The notes below the pieces were generated by a model that did no database searches, was not told the DNA's origin, and saw nothing but the letters and a program-made list of their open reading frames with translations. 5,178 bases of DNA. It comes from Deltaproteobacteria bacterium (GTDB lineage: Bacteria > Desulfobacterota > Desulfarculia > Adiutricales > JAGVGV01). The stretch covers positions 1-5,178 of the forward strand of contig JAGVGV010000146.1 in NCBI GenBank assembly GCA_020056895.1, written 5' to 3'. Below, one piece after another: positions 1 through 5,178 of the stretch. Numbering within the stretch: position 1 is the first letter of the stretch; the number at the start of each line of letters is the position of its first letter. A program made the translations under genes and the position numbers.

Positions 1-638
1 ATACCGGTTCCCTGGCCGGAGACCACGCGGTGTTCGCCGCGGCCTGCCGCCAGGCCGGAGCCGTGACCGCCCTGGATCTGGAAACCCTGTACGACGGCGC
101 CAAGGCGCTGACCACTCTGTTGCCGCCCCAAGGCAACCGCGTGTTGATGGTTTCCACGTCGGGGGGCGCGGGTACGTTGGGCGTGGACGAAGGCGAATCC
201 CTGGGGCTCGGATTCCCGGCCCCATCCCCGCTGTTCAAGGAGATTCTCGGCGAGTTGGACCTGCCGCCCCTGGCCAAGCCGGCCAACCCCTTCGATCTTG
301 CCACGGTTTTTCCCGAACCCTTCGGTCGGGTGCTCGAAGCGGCCGACCGGCTGAAGGTGGCGGACCTGTTGCTCGTGGCCTACGGCGACCCAGTGGCGGG
401 CGGCGGCGATCTGGCTGTCCGGCTCAAGGGAACTCTTCAAACCCCGTTGGCCGTGGCCTATTTCGGGGGCGGGGCGATGGAAAAAGCGGGGCGGGTTCAG
501 ATGCACGCGGCCGGGATTCCCGTGTTTCCGGCGCCGGAGCGAGCCATGCGGGGTCTGGGAGCGGCGGTTCGATATTGGGGACGGCGGGCGAAGGCTGAAA
601 CTCTGGCCCTGGCCGCCGACCGGGGAGGAGCATCATGA
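1..638 (+). CDS. ADP/NDP-forming acyl-CoA synthetase alpha subunit, C-terminal part (5' end outside window)
   Basis: The open frame enters from the left edge (first whole codon at base 3) and gives 211 residues. It matches the C-terminal half of the alpha subunit of acetyl/acyl-CoA synthetase (ADP-forming), a cytoplasmic enzyme interconverting acyl-CoA + ADP + Pi with free acid + ATP + CoA. The fragment opens with TGSLAGDHAVF, the segment that follows the phosphohistidine in this family (SHTGxLAG). Bases 1-2 (AT) fit the end of a CAT codon, so the catalytic His probably lies exactly at the window edge. A flavodoxin-like succinyl-CoA-ligase domain follows, with SGGAG at fragment residues 53-57 and NPFDL at 95-99 (usually NPVDL). 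The missing part should hold the CoA-binding Rossmann domain. The stop overlaps the next gene's ATG (ATGA), implying translational coupling to the beta subunit. The family call is firm; the acyl substrate cannot be read. Confidence 0.9.
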   Translation, partial: TGSLAGDHAVFAAACRQAGAVTALDLETLYDGAKALTTLLPPQGNRVLMVSTSGGAGTLGVDEGESLGLGFPAPSPLFKEILGELDLPPLAKPANPFDLATVFPEPFGRVLEAADRLKVADLLLVAYGDPVAGGGDLAVRLKGTLQTPLAVAYFGGGAMEKAGRVQMHAAGIPVFPAPERAMRGLGAAVRYWGRRAKAETLALAADRGGAS

Positions 639-1324
639 TGCGCGAGAACGATCCCGCCGCCGGACCGATCTCCGGACTGGTCGCCGAACCGGACGCGGCC
701 GGGATTCTGGCCCGATACGGGATTCCCTATCCGGACCACGGTCTGGCCCGGTCGGCGGCCCAGGCGGTTGAACTGGCCGAACGAATCGGTTTTCCGGCGG
801 TACTCAAGGTCGTTTCGCCCCAGGCTTCCCATAAAACGGATGTGGGCGGCGTAGTGTTGAACGTGGGGTCCGCGGATGAAGTCCGAACCCAGTACGACCT
901 TCTGTTGGACCGGGTTCGCGTCGCCGTTCCGGGGATCGACATCCAGGGCGTGCTGGTGGCCCGCCAGGCCGGACCAGGCCTGGAAGCCATCGTGGGCGGG
1001 ATCGTGGACCCGGTGTTCGGCCCCGTGGTGATGTTTGGCCTGGGCGGTATTTTCGCCGAAGTCATCGCCGACGTGTCGTTCGGCCTGGCGCCGATCGAGG
1101 AAACCGACGCGGCCGACATGATCGAGGAGATCAAGGGCCATGCCCTGCTCCTGGGCCGCCGGGGTATGCCTCCCCGTGATCTTGGCGCGGTGAAACGGCT
1201 GTTGGTCTCCGTTTCCCGGTTGATGGCCGATCGGCCGGAAATCCGGGAGCTGGATCTGAACCCGGTGATGCTGTACCCGGAAGGCCTCCTGGCCCTGGAC
1301 GCCCGGATCGTCCTTCGTTCGTGA
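635..1324 (+). CDS. ADP/NDP-forming acyl-CoA synthetase beta subunit (ATP-grasp)
   Basis: The 229-residue protein is a complete stand-alone ATP-grasp domain of the ADP-forming acyl-CoA synthetase beta type, about the usual length for a separate beta subunit (roughly 230). Visible landmarks are YGIP (28-31), the nucleotide-binding strand with K58 (FPAVLKVVSP), HKTDVGGV with H66 (the family's second phosphorylatable histidine), DPVFGPVVMFGLGGIFAEV (125-143), DVSFGLAP (146-153), IKGHALLLGRRG (166-177) and ELDLNPV with acidic D207 (205-211). No expected catalytic residue is missing. It should pass phosphate between ADP/ATP and the alpha-subunit phosphohistidine. The start is the first of two adjacent ATGs, just behind GGGGAGGAG (622-630), and overlaps the alpha stop by 4 bases. 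In many bacteria both subunits are fused in one ~700-residue chain; here they are separate, as in the archaeal enzymes. It could make ATP from an acyl-CoA produced by the downstream cleavage enzyme, or activate an acid. Confidence 0.93.
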   Translation: MMRENDPAAGPISGLVAEPDAAGILARYGIPYPDHGLARSAAQAVELAERIGFPAVLKVVSPQASHKTDVGGVVLNVGSADEVRTQYDLLLDRVRVAVPGIDIQGVLVARQAGPGLEAIVGGIVDPVFGPVVMFGLGGIFAEVIADVSFGLAPIEETDAADMIEEIKGHALLLGRRGMPPRDLGAVKRLLVSVSRLMADRPEIRELDLNPVMLYPEGLLALDARIVLRS

Positions 1325-1394
1325 ACCACCTTCGGACCGGCCGCCGAGGGGACTCCCGCCCAGGGAGCGCCGGACCGGTTCGATTTTCATCGAT

Positions 1395-1398
1395 GGAG
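1395..1398 (+). promoter_or_regulatory. Shine-Dalgarno site deciding the dehydrogenase start
   Basis: GGAG lies 6 bases before the ATG at 1405. The alternative in-frame starts, GTG 1321 (overlapping the upstream stop as GTGA) and ATG 1393, have no purine-rich site before them. The 28 residues between GTG 1321 and ATG 1405 are Arg/Gly/Ser-rich and look like no domain, while the Rossmann strand begins right after 1405. Confidence 0.65.
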
Positions 1399-1404
1399 CG
1401 TGCC

Positions 1405-2379
1405 ATGAATCCAACCATCCCCCAGATCCGCCGCGTGGCCTTGATCGGCGCGGGCAACCAGGGACCTAAAATCGCGTTCCGGGCCGCCGTGTCCGGTCTG
1501 TCCGCCTCGCTTTTCGACATCGTACCCGAAAACCTGGCCAAAGCCGTGGGCCTGATCGATGAATGGTTCGGCCATCACCTGGCCGAAGGCCATTTGACCG
1601 GGGACCAGGCAAAAGAAGCCCGGACCCGGATCCAAACCGCCGGTCCATTGGATCAAGCGGTGGCCGGCGCGGATCTGGTCATCGAAACCGTGCCGGAAAA
1701 GCTGGACCTGAAAAAAGCGGTTTTCAGGGACTTGGACCGGGTGGCGGCGCCTGGAACCCTTCTGGCCACCAACTCGTCGTCGCTCCCTTCGTCCCGGCTG
1801 GCGGCCGAACTGAGGGACCCGTCCCGGCTGTTCAACATCAACTTTTCCAATCCCCAGCACCCCGAAGACCGGCTGGTCGAACTAATGAAAGGGCCTCACA
1901 CCGCTCCGGAAACCATCCTGGCCGGCGACCGGTTCGTCCGGTCCTTGGGCATGGTGCCTATCGTGACCCTCAAGGAGATCATGGGCTTTTCCTTCAACCG
2001 CACTTGGCGGGCGGTGAAAAAGGAAGTGCTCCATCTGGTGGACCTGGGCTTCGTGAGCCCCGAGGACCTGGACCGGGCCTGGCTCATGGATTTCGGGTCC
2101 CCCTGGGGGCCATTCGGGCTCATGGACATCATCGGCCTGGATACGGTTCGGGATATCGAACAGCAGTACTTTTTGGAAAGCGGCGACGAAAGCGACCGTC
2201 CGCCCCGGCTACTGGATGACATGATCGCCGACGGACGGCTGGGCGTGAAAACCGGGCGCGGGTTCTACCGGTACCCCGACCCCGATTACAAGAACCCGGC
2301 CTGGCTGAGGAAGGAAGGCCCCTGGGGGAACGACCTGACCGGCCGGCTGTACAGCGGGAGGACCAAACATGGACAATAG
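1405..2379 (+). CDS. 3-hydroxyacyl-CoA dehydrogenase family protein with altered catalytic His
   Basis: This 324-residue protein has the two-domain 3-hydroxyacyl-CoA dehydrogenase layout. The N-terminal NAD-binding Rossmann domain has GAGNQG at 15-20 and an acidic D38 at the end of strand 2, favouring NAD over NADP. Family motifs follow: ETVPEKLDLKKAVF (94-107), TNSSSL (122-127) with the substrate-site serine, MGFSFNR (193-199) with the conserved Asn198, and in the C-terminal domain GPFGLMDIIGLD (235-246) and GRLGVKTGRGFYRYP (277-291). The catalytic His-Glu pair normally sits in HFFNP...LVE. Here the segment reads INFSNPQHPEDRLVE, with N146 where His is expected and E159 kept. The loop is one residue longer and carries H152 nearby. 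It may act on an unusual hydroxy acid, possibly a free acid as carnitine dehydrogenase does, rather than a standard beta-oxidation CoA ester. It overlaps the next gene by 11 bases, so the two are very likely co-translated. Family assignment is firm; activity is open. Confidence 0.88.
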   Translation: MNPTIPQIRRVALIGAGNQGPKIAFRAAVSGLSASLFDIVPENLAKAVGLIDEWFGHHLAEGHLTGDQAKEARTRIQTAGPLDQAVAGADLVIETVPEKLDLKKAVFRDLDRVAAPGTLLATNSSSLPSSRLAAELRDPSRLFNINFSNPQHPEDRLVELMKGPHTAPETILAGDRFVRSLGMVPIVTLKEIMGFSFNRTWRAVKKEVLHLVDLGFVSPEDLDRAWLMDFGSPWGPFGLMDIIGLDTVRDIEQQYFLESGDESDRPPRLLDDMIADGRLGVKTGRGFYRYPDPDYKNPAWLRKEGPWGNDLTGRLYSGRTKHGQ

Positions 2380-3331
2380 CATCTGGGATTATCGCGATCC
2401 GTATGAATGGATGAGACGGGCCAGGACCAGTTCCTTTCCGCCGCTCATCATCACCGTGGCCATCAGCGGCGGCATCCAGGGCAAGGAAGCCAACCCCAAT
2501 CTGCCGGAAACCATCGAAGAGCAGGCCGAATCCACGTACGAGGCGTACCGGGCCGGGGCGACCATGGTCCATACCCATGTACGGGACCCCCGGTGTTTGT
2601 ACAACTGTTCGGGGGATCCGGAACAGTACCGGAAGGCCAACGCCCTGATCCGGGAAAAATGCCCGGGCATCATCATCAACAATTCAACCGGCGGCGGCCC
2701 GGGGATGACTCCGGCCGAACGGCTCTGCGTGCTGGACGCCAACCCCGAAGTGGCCACGTTGAACATGGGGCCGGACGTGATGCTCATGACGCTCAAGGAG
2801 CGCAAAGCCCCGCTGGCCCATCCCCGTCCGGAAAAGAAGATCGAAGGCGTCACTCCCATCGATTACGCCGAAGTGGAACAGTTCGCCATTGAAATGAAAA
2901 AACGGGGCATCAAACCCGAAATGGAAATTTATCACCCCGGCCTGTTCTGGACCGCCTGGCACGTCATCGAGAAGGGTCTGGTGGAAAAGCCCTATCTGTT
3001 CCAGTTCGTGATGGGGTACCAAACGTCGTTTTACGCCACGCCCCAGAACGTGATGCACTTCATTTCGGAACTGCCCAAGGATTCGGTGTACGAAGTGGCC
3101 GGCCTGGGGCCGTACCAGGTGCCCATGACGTCCTTGGCCATCATTCTGGGCGGGCACGTTCGGGTGGGTCTGGAAGACAACGTGTACTACAAACGAGGCC
3201 AGCTTTTGACCAGTAACGCCGAAGCCGTGGAGCGGGTGGCGCGCCTTGCCCGGGAAATGAACCGCGACATCGCCACGCCGGATCAGGCCCGCCAGATGAT
3301 GGGACTGTCCCGCACCCCCACCCGGTATTGA
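2369..3331 (+). CDS. beta-keto acid cleavage enzyme (BKACE, DUF849 family)
   Basis: This 320-residue protein belongs to the zinc-dependent BKACE/DUF849 family, TIM-barrel enzymes that convert a beta-keto acid + acetyl-CoA into acetoacetate + a new acyl-CoA. The founding member is Kce of lysine fermentation. Visible landmarks are the first barrel strand LIITVAISGG (26-35), HTHVRD (68-73) with zinc ligands H68 and H70, INNSTGGG (103-110) with S106, PEMEIYHPG (183-191), the barrel strand FQFVMGYQ (211-218), and HVRVGLEDNVY (263-273), which supplies R265, the third zinc ligand E269 and catalytic D270. The catalytic core thus looks intact. Two features differ from Kce as I recall it. There is an N-terminal extension of about 25 residues (WDYRDPYEWMRR). 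The Kce motif GAEV, with a glutamate facing the substrate amine, is GGIQ here, putting I36 in that place. A different, probably non-amino substrate is inferred. GGGAGG lies 7 bases before the ATG, inside the upstream gene. Confidence 0.93.
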   Translation: MDNSIWDYRDPYEWMRRARTSSFPPLIITVAISGGIQGKEANPNLPETIEEQAESTYEAYRAGATMVHTHVRDPRCLYNCSGDPEQYRKANALIREKCPGIIINNSTGGGPGMTPAERLCVLDANPEVATLNMGPDVMLMTLKERKAPLAHPRPEKKIEGVTPIDYAEVEQFAIEMKKRGIKPEMEIYHPGLFWTAWHVIEKGLVEKPYLFQFVMGYQTSFYATPQNVMHFISELPKDSVYEVAGLGPYQVPMTSLAIILGGHVRVGLEDNVYYKRGQLLTSNAEAVERVARLAREMNRDIATPDQARQMMGLSRTPTRY

Positions 3332-3365
3332 TCCCCGGGCAGGCTGAAGCGACGGAATCCTTGGC

Positions 3366-3398
3366 GCCGGACCCGCCTTGCGGCGGGGCGAGTCCGGC
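3366..3398 (+). other. Intercistronic stem-loop between BKACE and oxidoreductase genes
   Basis: Arms 3366-3377 (GCCGGACCCGCC) and 3387-3398 (GGCGAGTCCGGC) pair over 12 positions with a single C-A mismatch and a 9-base loop (TTGCGGCGG). No T-run follows and a good ribosome site sits 13 bases downstream, so it is not a classic terminator. It may protect or process the mRNA, or lower expression of the last gene. Its effect is inferred; the pairing is read directly. Confidence 0.5.
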
Positions 3399-3410
3399 TC
3401 CGTGGTGGAT

Positions 3411-3418
3411 GGAAGGAG
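3411..3418 (+). promoter_or_regulatory. Shine-Dalgarno site deciding the oxidoreductase start
   Basis: GGAAGGAG lies 5 bases before ATG 3424. It overlaps another in-frame ATG at 3409, which therefore lacks its own site. The open frame extends upstream to TTG 3328, but those codons cover the stem-loop and encode no recognisable sequence. The Rossmann strand (MRVGLIGLG) begins at residue 4 of the 3424 start. Confidence 0.75.
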
Positions 3419-3423
3419 ACGAC

Positions 3424-4509
3424 ATGGGCAAAATGAGGGTTGGATTGATCGGGCTGGGCAAGGTGGCCGACGTTCATCTGGCGGGCTTTACCACGTCGAA
3501 CGCGGTCGAGGTAGTCGCGGGAACCGACATCAACCCGGCCCGCCTGGCCAAAATGAGCGGCAAATGGGGTTTCAAGGGATACTCGGACCCGGGGGAGATG
3601 CTGGCCAGGGAAAGGCCGGACATCGCCTGCGTGCTGACGCCTCCCTCCACCCACCGGGCCATGACCGAACTGGCCGCGGCCCACGGAGTTCATGTGCTGT
3701 GCGAAAAGCCCATGGCCTTGAATCTGGATGAGGGCCGGGCCATGGTCGAGGCGGTCCGTCGGGCTGGAGTCAAATTCTATTATGGATCGTCCTACCGCTG
3801 TCTGCCGGCGGTCCGGAAAGCCCGGGAACTGATCTCCCAGGGGGTGATCGGCCGGGTTTCCCTGCTGATGGAAACCTACATCGGCGGCGCCGGACCCGAA
3901 GGCTGGGTGGACCTTGGGGATCGGCATTATCCCAAAGGCGGGCCGGGGGGCGGCGGCATGGGGTTGGTGGACCATGGCATCCATCTGGCCGACATCATGC
4001 CCTGGCTTTTGGGGACCAGGGTTCGGTCCGTGGCGGGCCGGGGGAACCTTTCGGGCGCCGCGCCGGCGCCGGAATTCCTGTCGATGCAGATGGAAAATGG
4101 CGCCATGGGCCTGTTGGTCTATCACGAAGCCACGCACCCGGCCGTTCTGCCCATGGAGGGCGTGTTTTCCCTGGGGGCCAGTTGGGACGTTCAGGGCAAT
4201 ATCGTGCCCGGCGGGGATTGGGACCGGCAGCCGCAATGCATCTGGGTGTATGGGGAAACGGGCGCTTTGAGGATTTTCCATTACGCCAACCAGTTGGTTC
4301 TCATGGGATTGGGCCGGATGCGCCAGATTCCGGTGGACGGCCGCGCCAACCCCGGCCATTTCGGCCTCCAGGTTGATCTGCTGGCCGAGGCCATCGGCCG
4401 GGACGCCGAACCCGAATCCACCGGGCTGGATGGTCTGAGAGCTCTTTCCGTAGTGCTGGCCGCGTACCAGTCCTGGGAACAACAGGCGATCATCCCTGTG
4501 GAACTCTGA
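3424..4509 (+). CDS. Gfo/Idh/MocA family NAD(P)-dependent oxidoreductase
   Basis: The 361-residue protein has the usual length and layout of this family. The N-terminal Rossmann domain (about 4-120) has VGLIGLGKVADVH (6-18), acidic D35 at the end of strand 2 (suggesting NAD), TPPSTH (72-77) and the family signature CEKPMALN (93-100) with catalytic K95. The C-terminal alpha/beta domain holds the glycine-rich GGPGGGGMGLVDHGIHLAD (172-190), in which D183 and H187 form the usual DxxxH active-site pair. No signal peptide or membrane segment is seen. Relatives oxidise or reduce hydroxyls of sugars, inositols and related polyols, so it could supply a keto group in the pathway or process a sugar-like part of the substrate. 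The exact reaction cannot be read. It lies 92 bases after the BKACE gene on the same strand and is the last gene before a probable operon end. The protein looks complete and has its expected catalytic residues. Confidence 0.92.
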   Translation: MGKMRVGLIGLGKVADVHLAGFTTSNAVEVVAGTDINPARLAKMSGKWGFKGYSDPGEMLARERPDIACVLTPPSTHRAMTELAAAHGVHVLCEKPMALNLDEGRAMVEAVRRAGVKFYYGSSYRCLPAVRKARELISQGVIGRVSLLMETYIGGAGPEGWVDLGDRHYPKGGPGGGGMGLVDHGIHLADIMPWLLGTRVRSVAGRGNLSGAAPAPEFLSMQMENGAMGLLVYHEATHPAVLPMEGVFSLGASWDVQGNIVPGGDWDRQPQCIWVYGETGALRIFHYANQLVLMGLGRMRQIPVDGRANPGHFGLQVDLLAEAIGRDAEPESTGLDGLRALSVVLAAYQSWEQQAIIPVEL

Positions 4510-4591
4510 ACCGATCCCCAAAAGTGCATCTGGCCTGGGTGCGTTGTTGGGATGGGCTCCAACCGATATAACGAGATTGCTTATATATTAG

Positions 4592-4618
4592 GAGCCGGCG
4601 GTTCCGGGCCGTCGGCTC
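4592..4618 (+). terminator. Probable operon-end stem-loop terminator with weak tail
   Basis: GAGCCGGCGG (4592-4601) pairs with CCGTCGGCTC (4609-4618) over 10 positions, all Watson-Crick except one G-T wobble, around a 7-base loop (TTCCGGG). It lies 83 bases after the oxidoreductase stop. The downstream bases (ATAAAAATAGG) are A-rich rather than T-rich, so it lacks a good U-tract. The other side (TTATATATTA) is a mixed AT run, so it is no better as a minus-strand terminator. Position and stem strength support an operon end; the tail argues against a textbook intrinsic terminator. Confidence 0.45.
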
Positions 4619-4804
4619 ATAAAAATAGGCAGGGTATTTATTTGAATTTTCATTAAAACCGAATTCCTTCCGCCAAGGATGGGAGCCGAGAGCGGAAAGC
4701 GGAAAGCCCGCTGGCCGAAGCCCGCCCCGTCTCATAGCGTACCCAAACTCCGACAATGCCACCCGAGATTGAATGCATCCCGTTCATATCCCTTCACGCA
4801 TGGA

Positions 4805-4832
4805 TTTAACGACTGAATTTTGGTAGGATAAT
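4805..4832 (+). promoter_or_regulatory. Weak sigma70-like promoter candidate for the 4892 gene
   Basis: GATAAT (4827-4832) matches 5 of 6 bases of the -10 consensus. The best -35 at suitable distance is TTTAAC (4805-4810, 16-base spacer), matching only 3 of 6. Transcription from here would give a leader of about 50 bases. It is listed because the following gene sits after a probable terminator and needs its own promoter somewhere in this gap; the match alone is weak. Confidence 0.2.
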
Positions 4833-4879
4833 ACCGGTGGCGGCCCGAGGGGTTCACGACAGGGGGCCGGCTTATCCAC

Positions 4880-4885
4880 AGGAGG
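4880..4885 (+). promoter_or_regulatory. Strong Shine-Dalgarno site for the 4892 gene
   Basis: A perfect AGGAGG lies 6 bases before ATG 4892, followed by more G residues. This fixes the start of the truncated membrane-protein gene, whose frame stays open to the right edge. Confidence 0.8.
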
Positions 4886-4891
4886 GGGATC

Positions 4892-5178
4892 ATGAAAGGT
4901 TTCGGATCGATTACGTCCGAGCGGTTCCGCACCGCTTTTATGAGCTTTTACGTGCTCAGTTCCCTGTTGCCTATTCTGGTGATGATGTACGTGATCATCC
5001 AGTACGTACGGCCTCACCTGAGCCCTTCCCAGATCGATGACCTGATGACGCCGGTGACGTACGGCCTGGTGGCCATGTTCATCATCCCGGCCCTGGGACT
5101 GCTTCTGATGACCGTTTGGATCCGGTCTTTGGAACACCTGACCGCCGACGTAAAAGCCAAAGCCGGGGAAGTCCTTTC
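4892..5178 (+). CDS. Two-pass membrane protein, N-terminal part (possible sensor/signalling protein)
   Basis: The frame runs open from ATG 4892 to the right edge, giving 95 whole codons. A short cytoplasmic-looking N-terminus with several charged residues (MKGFGSITSERFR) precedes a hydrophobic segment at about residues 17-37 (FYVLSSLLPILVMMYVIIQY). A short polar loop follows (RPHLSPSQIDDLMTP, 40-54), then a second hydrophobic segment at about 57-76 (TYGLVAMFIIPALGLLLMTV). After it comes an amphipathic charged stretch (IRSLEHLTADVKAKAGEVL) resembling the start of a HAMP-like or coiled-coil linker. A small extracytoplasmic loop between two membrane helices followed by such a linker is typical of membrane-anchored signalling proteins (histidine kinases, GGDEF proteins), but no output domain lies inside the window, so the function is unassigned. 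The strong ribosome site and hydrophobic pattern make it a real gene. It is probably transcribed separately from the catabolic block. Confidence 0.8.
   Translation, partial: MKGFGSITSERFRTAFMSFYVLSSLLPILVMMYVIIQYVRPHLSPSQIDDLMTPVTYGLVAMFIIPALGLLLMTVWIRSLEHLTADVKAKAGEVL

Larger units (their letters stand above)
4510..4891. other. 382-base intergenic region, no supported gene
   Basis: I find no convincing coding sequence on either strand. The region holds two stem-loops after the operon: a small one at 4546-4563 (GTTGGG/TCCAAC, 6-base loop) and the larger one annotated separately at 4592-4618. An AT-rich stretch (about 4581-4590 and 4619-4662) surrounds and follows the larger loop. A 7-base tandem repeat (GCGGAAA twice, 4692-4705) lies further on. 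The last 100 bases carry a weak promoter candidate and a possible 6-bp stem (4841-4846 with 4864-4869) in the leader of the next gene. The composition is less GC-rich than the flanking genes, as expected for non-coding DNA. Confidence 0.6.

Noticed and set aside
1353..1367. Small inverted repeat CTCCC-GCCCA-GGGAG between the synthetase and dehydrogenase genes
   Set aside because: A 5-bp stem in GC-rich DNA is expected by chance and has no T-run or other context.
1321..1404. GTG 1321 as start of the dehydrogenase (GTGA overlap with the upstream stop)
   Set aside because: There is no ribosome site before it, and the added 28 residues look non-coding; ATG 1405 has GGAG at proper distance.
497..1414. 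305-codon open frame on the minus strand
   Set aside because: It is antisense to the synthetase subunits, whose motifs are clear, and its translation has no domain-like features.
3283..4521. 412-codon open frame on the minus strand
   Set aside because: It lies opposite the well-supported oxidoreductase gene, has a His/Gln/Arg/Gly/Pro-rich composition with no recognisable motif, and is the usual antisense shadow of a GC-rich gene.
4530..4550. Possible sigma54 promoter beginning TGGCCTGGGTGCG
   Set aside because: The required GC element is not at the right spacing after the GG element.
4584..4589. TATATT as a -10 box
   Set aside because: No acceptable -35 lies upstream, and it abuts the larger stem-loop, which would block or terminate the transcript.
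4692..4705. Two tandem GCGGAAA units as a repeat array or CRISPR-like element
   Set aside because: There are only two 7-base copies with no spacer structure; this is most likely a chance duplication.
4490..4762. 90-codon minus-strand open frame in the intergenic region
   Set aside because: It spans both stem-loops, runs into the oxidoreductase 3' end, and shows no recognisable motif, so it is not supported as a gene.
4784..5137. 117-codon minus-strand frame, and 67-codon plus-strand frame at 4837-5040
   Set aside because: Both conflict with the 4892 frame, which has a perfect AGGAGG and a clear membrane-helix pattern; the alternatives have biased, motif-free translations.

Overview
The window holds one strand-consistent gene block, all on the + strand: four complete genes and one truncated gene spaced as an apparent operon (1-4509). 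A 382-base non-coding gap follows, and then the start of a separate membrane-protein gene that runs off the right edge. Coding DNA is GC-rich, with long spurious antisense ORFs, while the gap has AT-rich patches. The protein set (ADP-forming acyl-CoA synthetase with separate subunits, a hydroxyacyl-CoA-dehydrogenase-like protein, a beta-keto acid cleavage enzyme) would suit an anaerobic or acid-degrading bacterium. A Desulfobacterota-like (former Deltaproteobacteria) host is my guess from gene content and style, not something the sequence proves.

Layout: 1-638 is the C-terminal part of an NDP/ADP-forming acyl-CoA synthetase alpha subunit. 635-1324 is its ATP-grasp beta subunit, overlapping by 4 bases. 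1405-2379 is a 3-hydroxyacyl-CoA dehydrogenase family protein whose catalytic histidine position reads as asparagine. 2369-3331 is a DUF849/BKACE beta-keto acid cleavage enzyme, overlapping by 11 bases. 3424-4509 is a Gfo/Idh/MocA oxidoreductase, separated from the previous gene by a 92-base gap carrying a strong stem-loop. After 4509 come two stem-loops (the second is the best terminator candidate), an AT-rich stretch, a weak promoter candidate and a strong Shine-Dalgarno site for a two-pass membrane protein starting at 4892.

How the genes may work together (inference): BKACE enzymes condense a free beta-keto acid with acetyl-CoA to give acetoacetate and a new acyl-CoA. One or both dehydrogenases could make the beta-keto acid from a hydroxy acid, as carnitine dehydrogenase does beside the BKACE that cleaves dehydrocarnitine. 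The ADP-forming synthetase could then turn the acyl-CoA into free acid and ATP. The substrate is unknown. Two departures from family norms suggest it is not one of the classic ones: the His-to-Asn change in the dehydrogenase, and an isoleucine where the lysine-fermentation BKACE has an active-site glutamate. This small pathway is the most interesting thing in the window.
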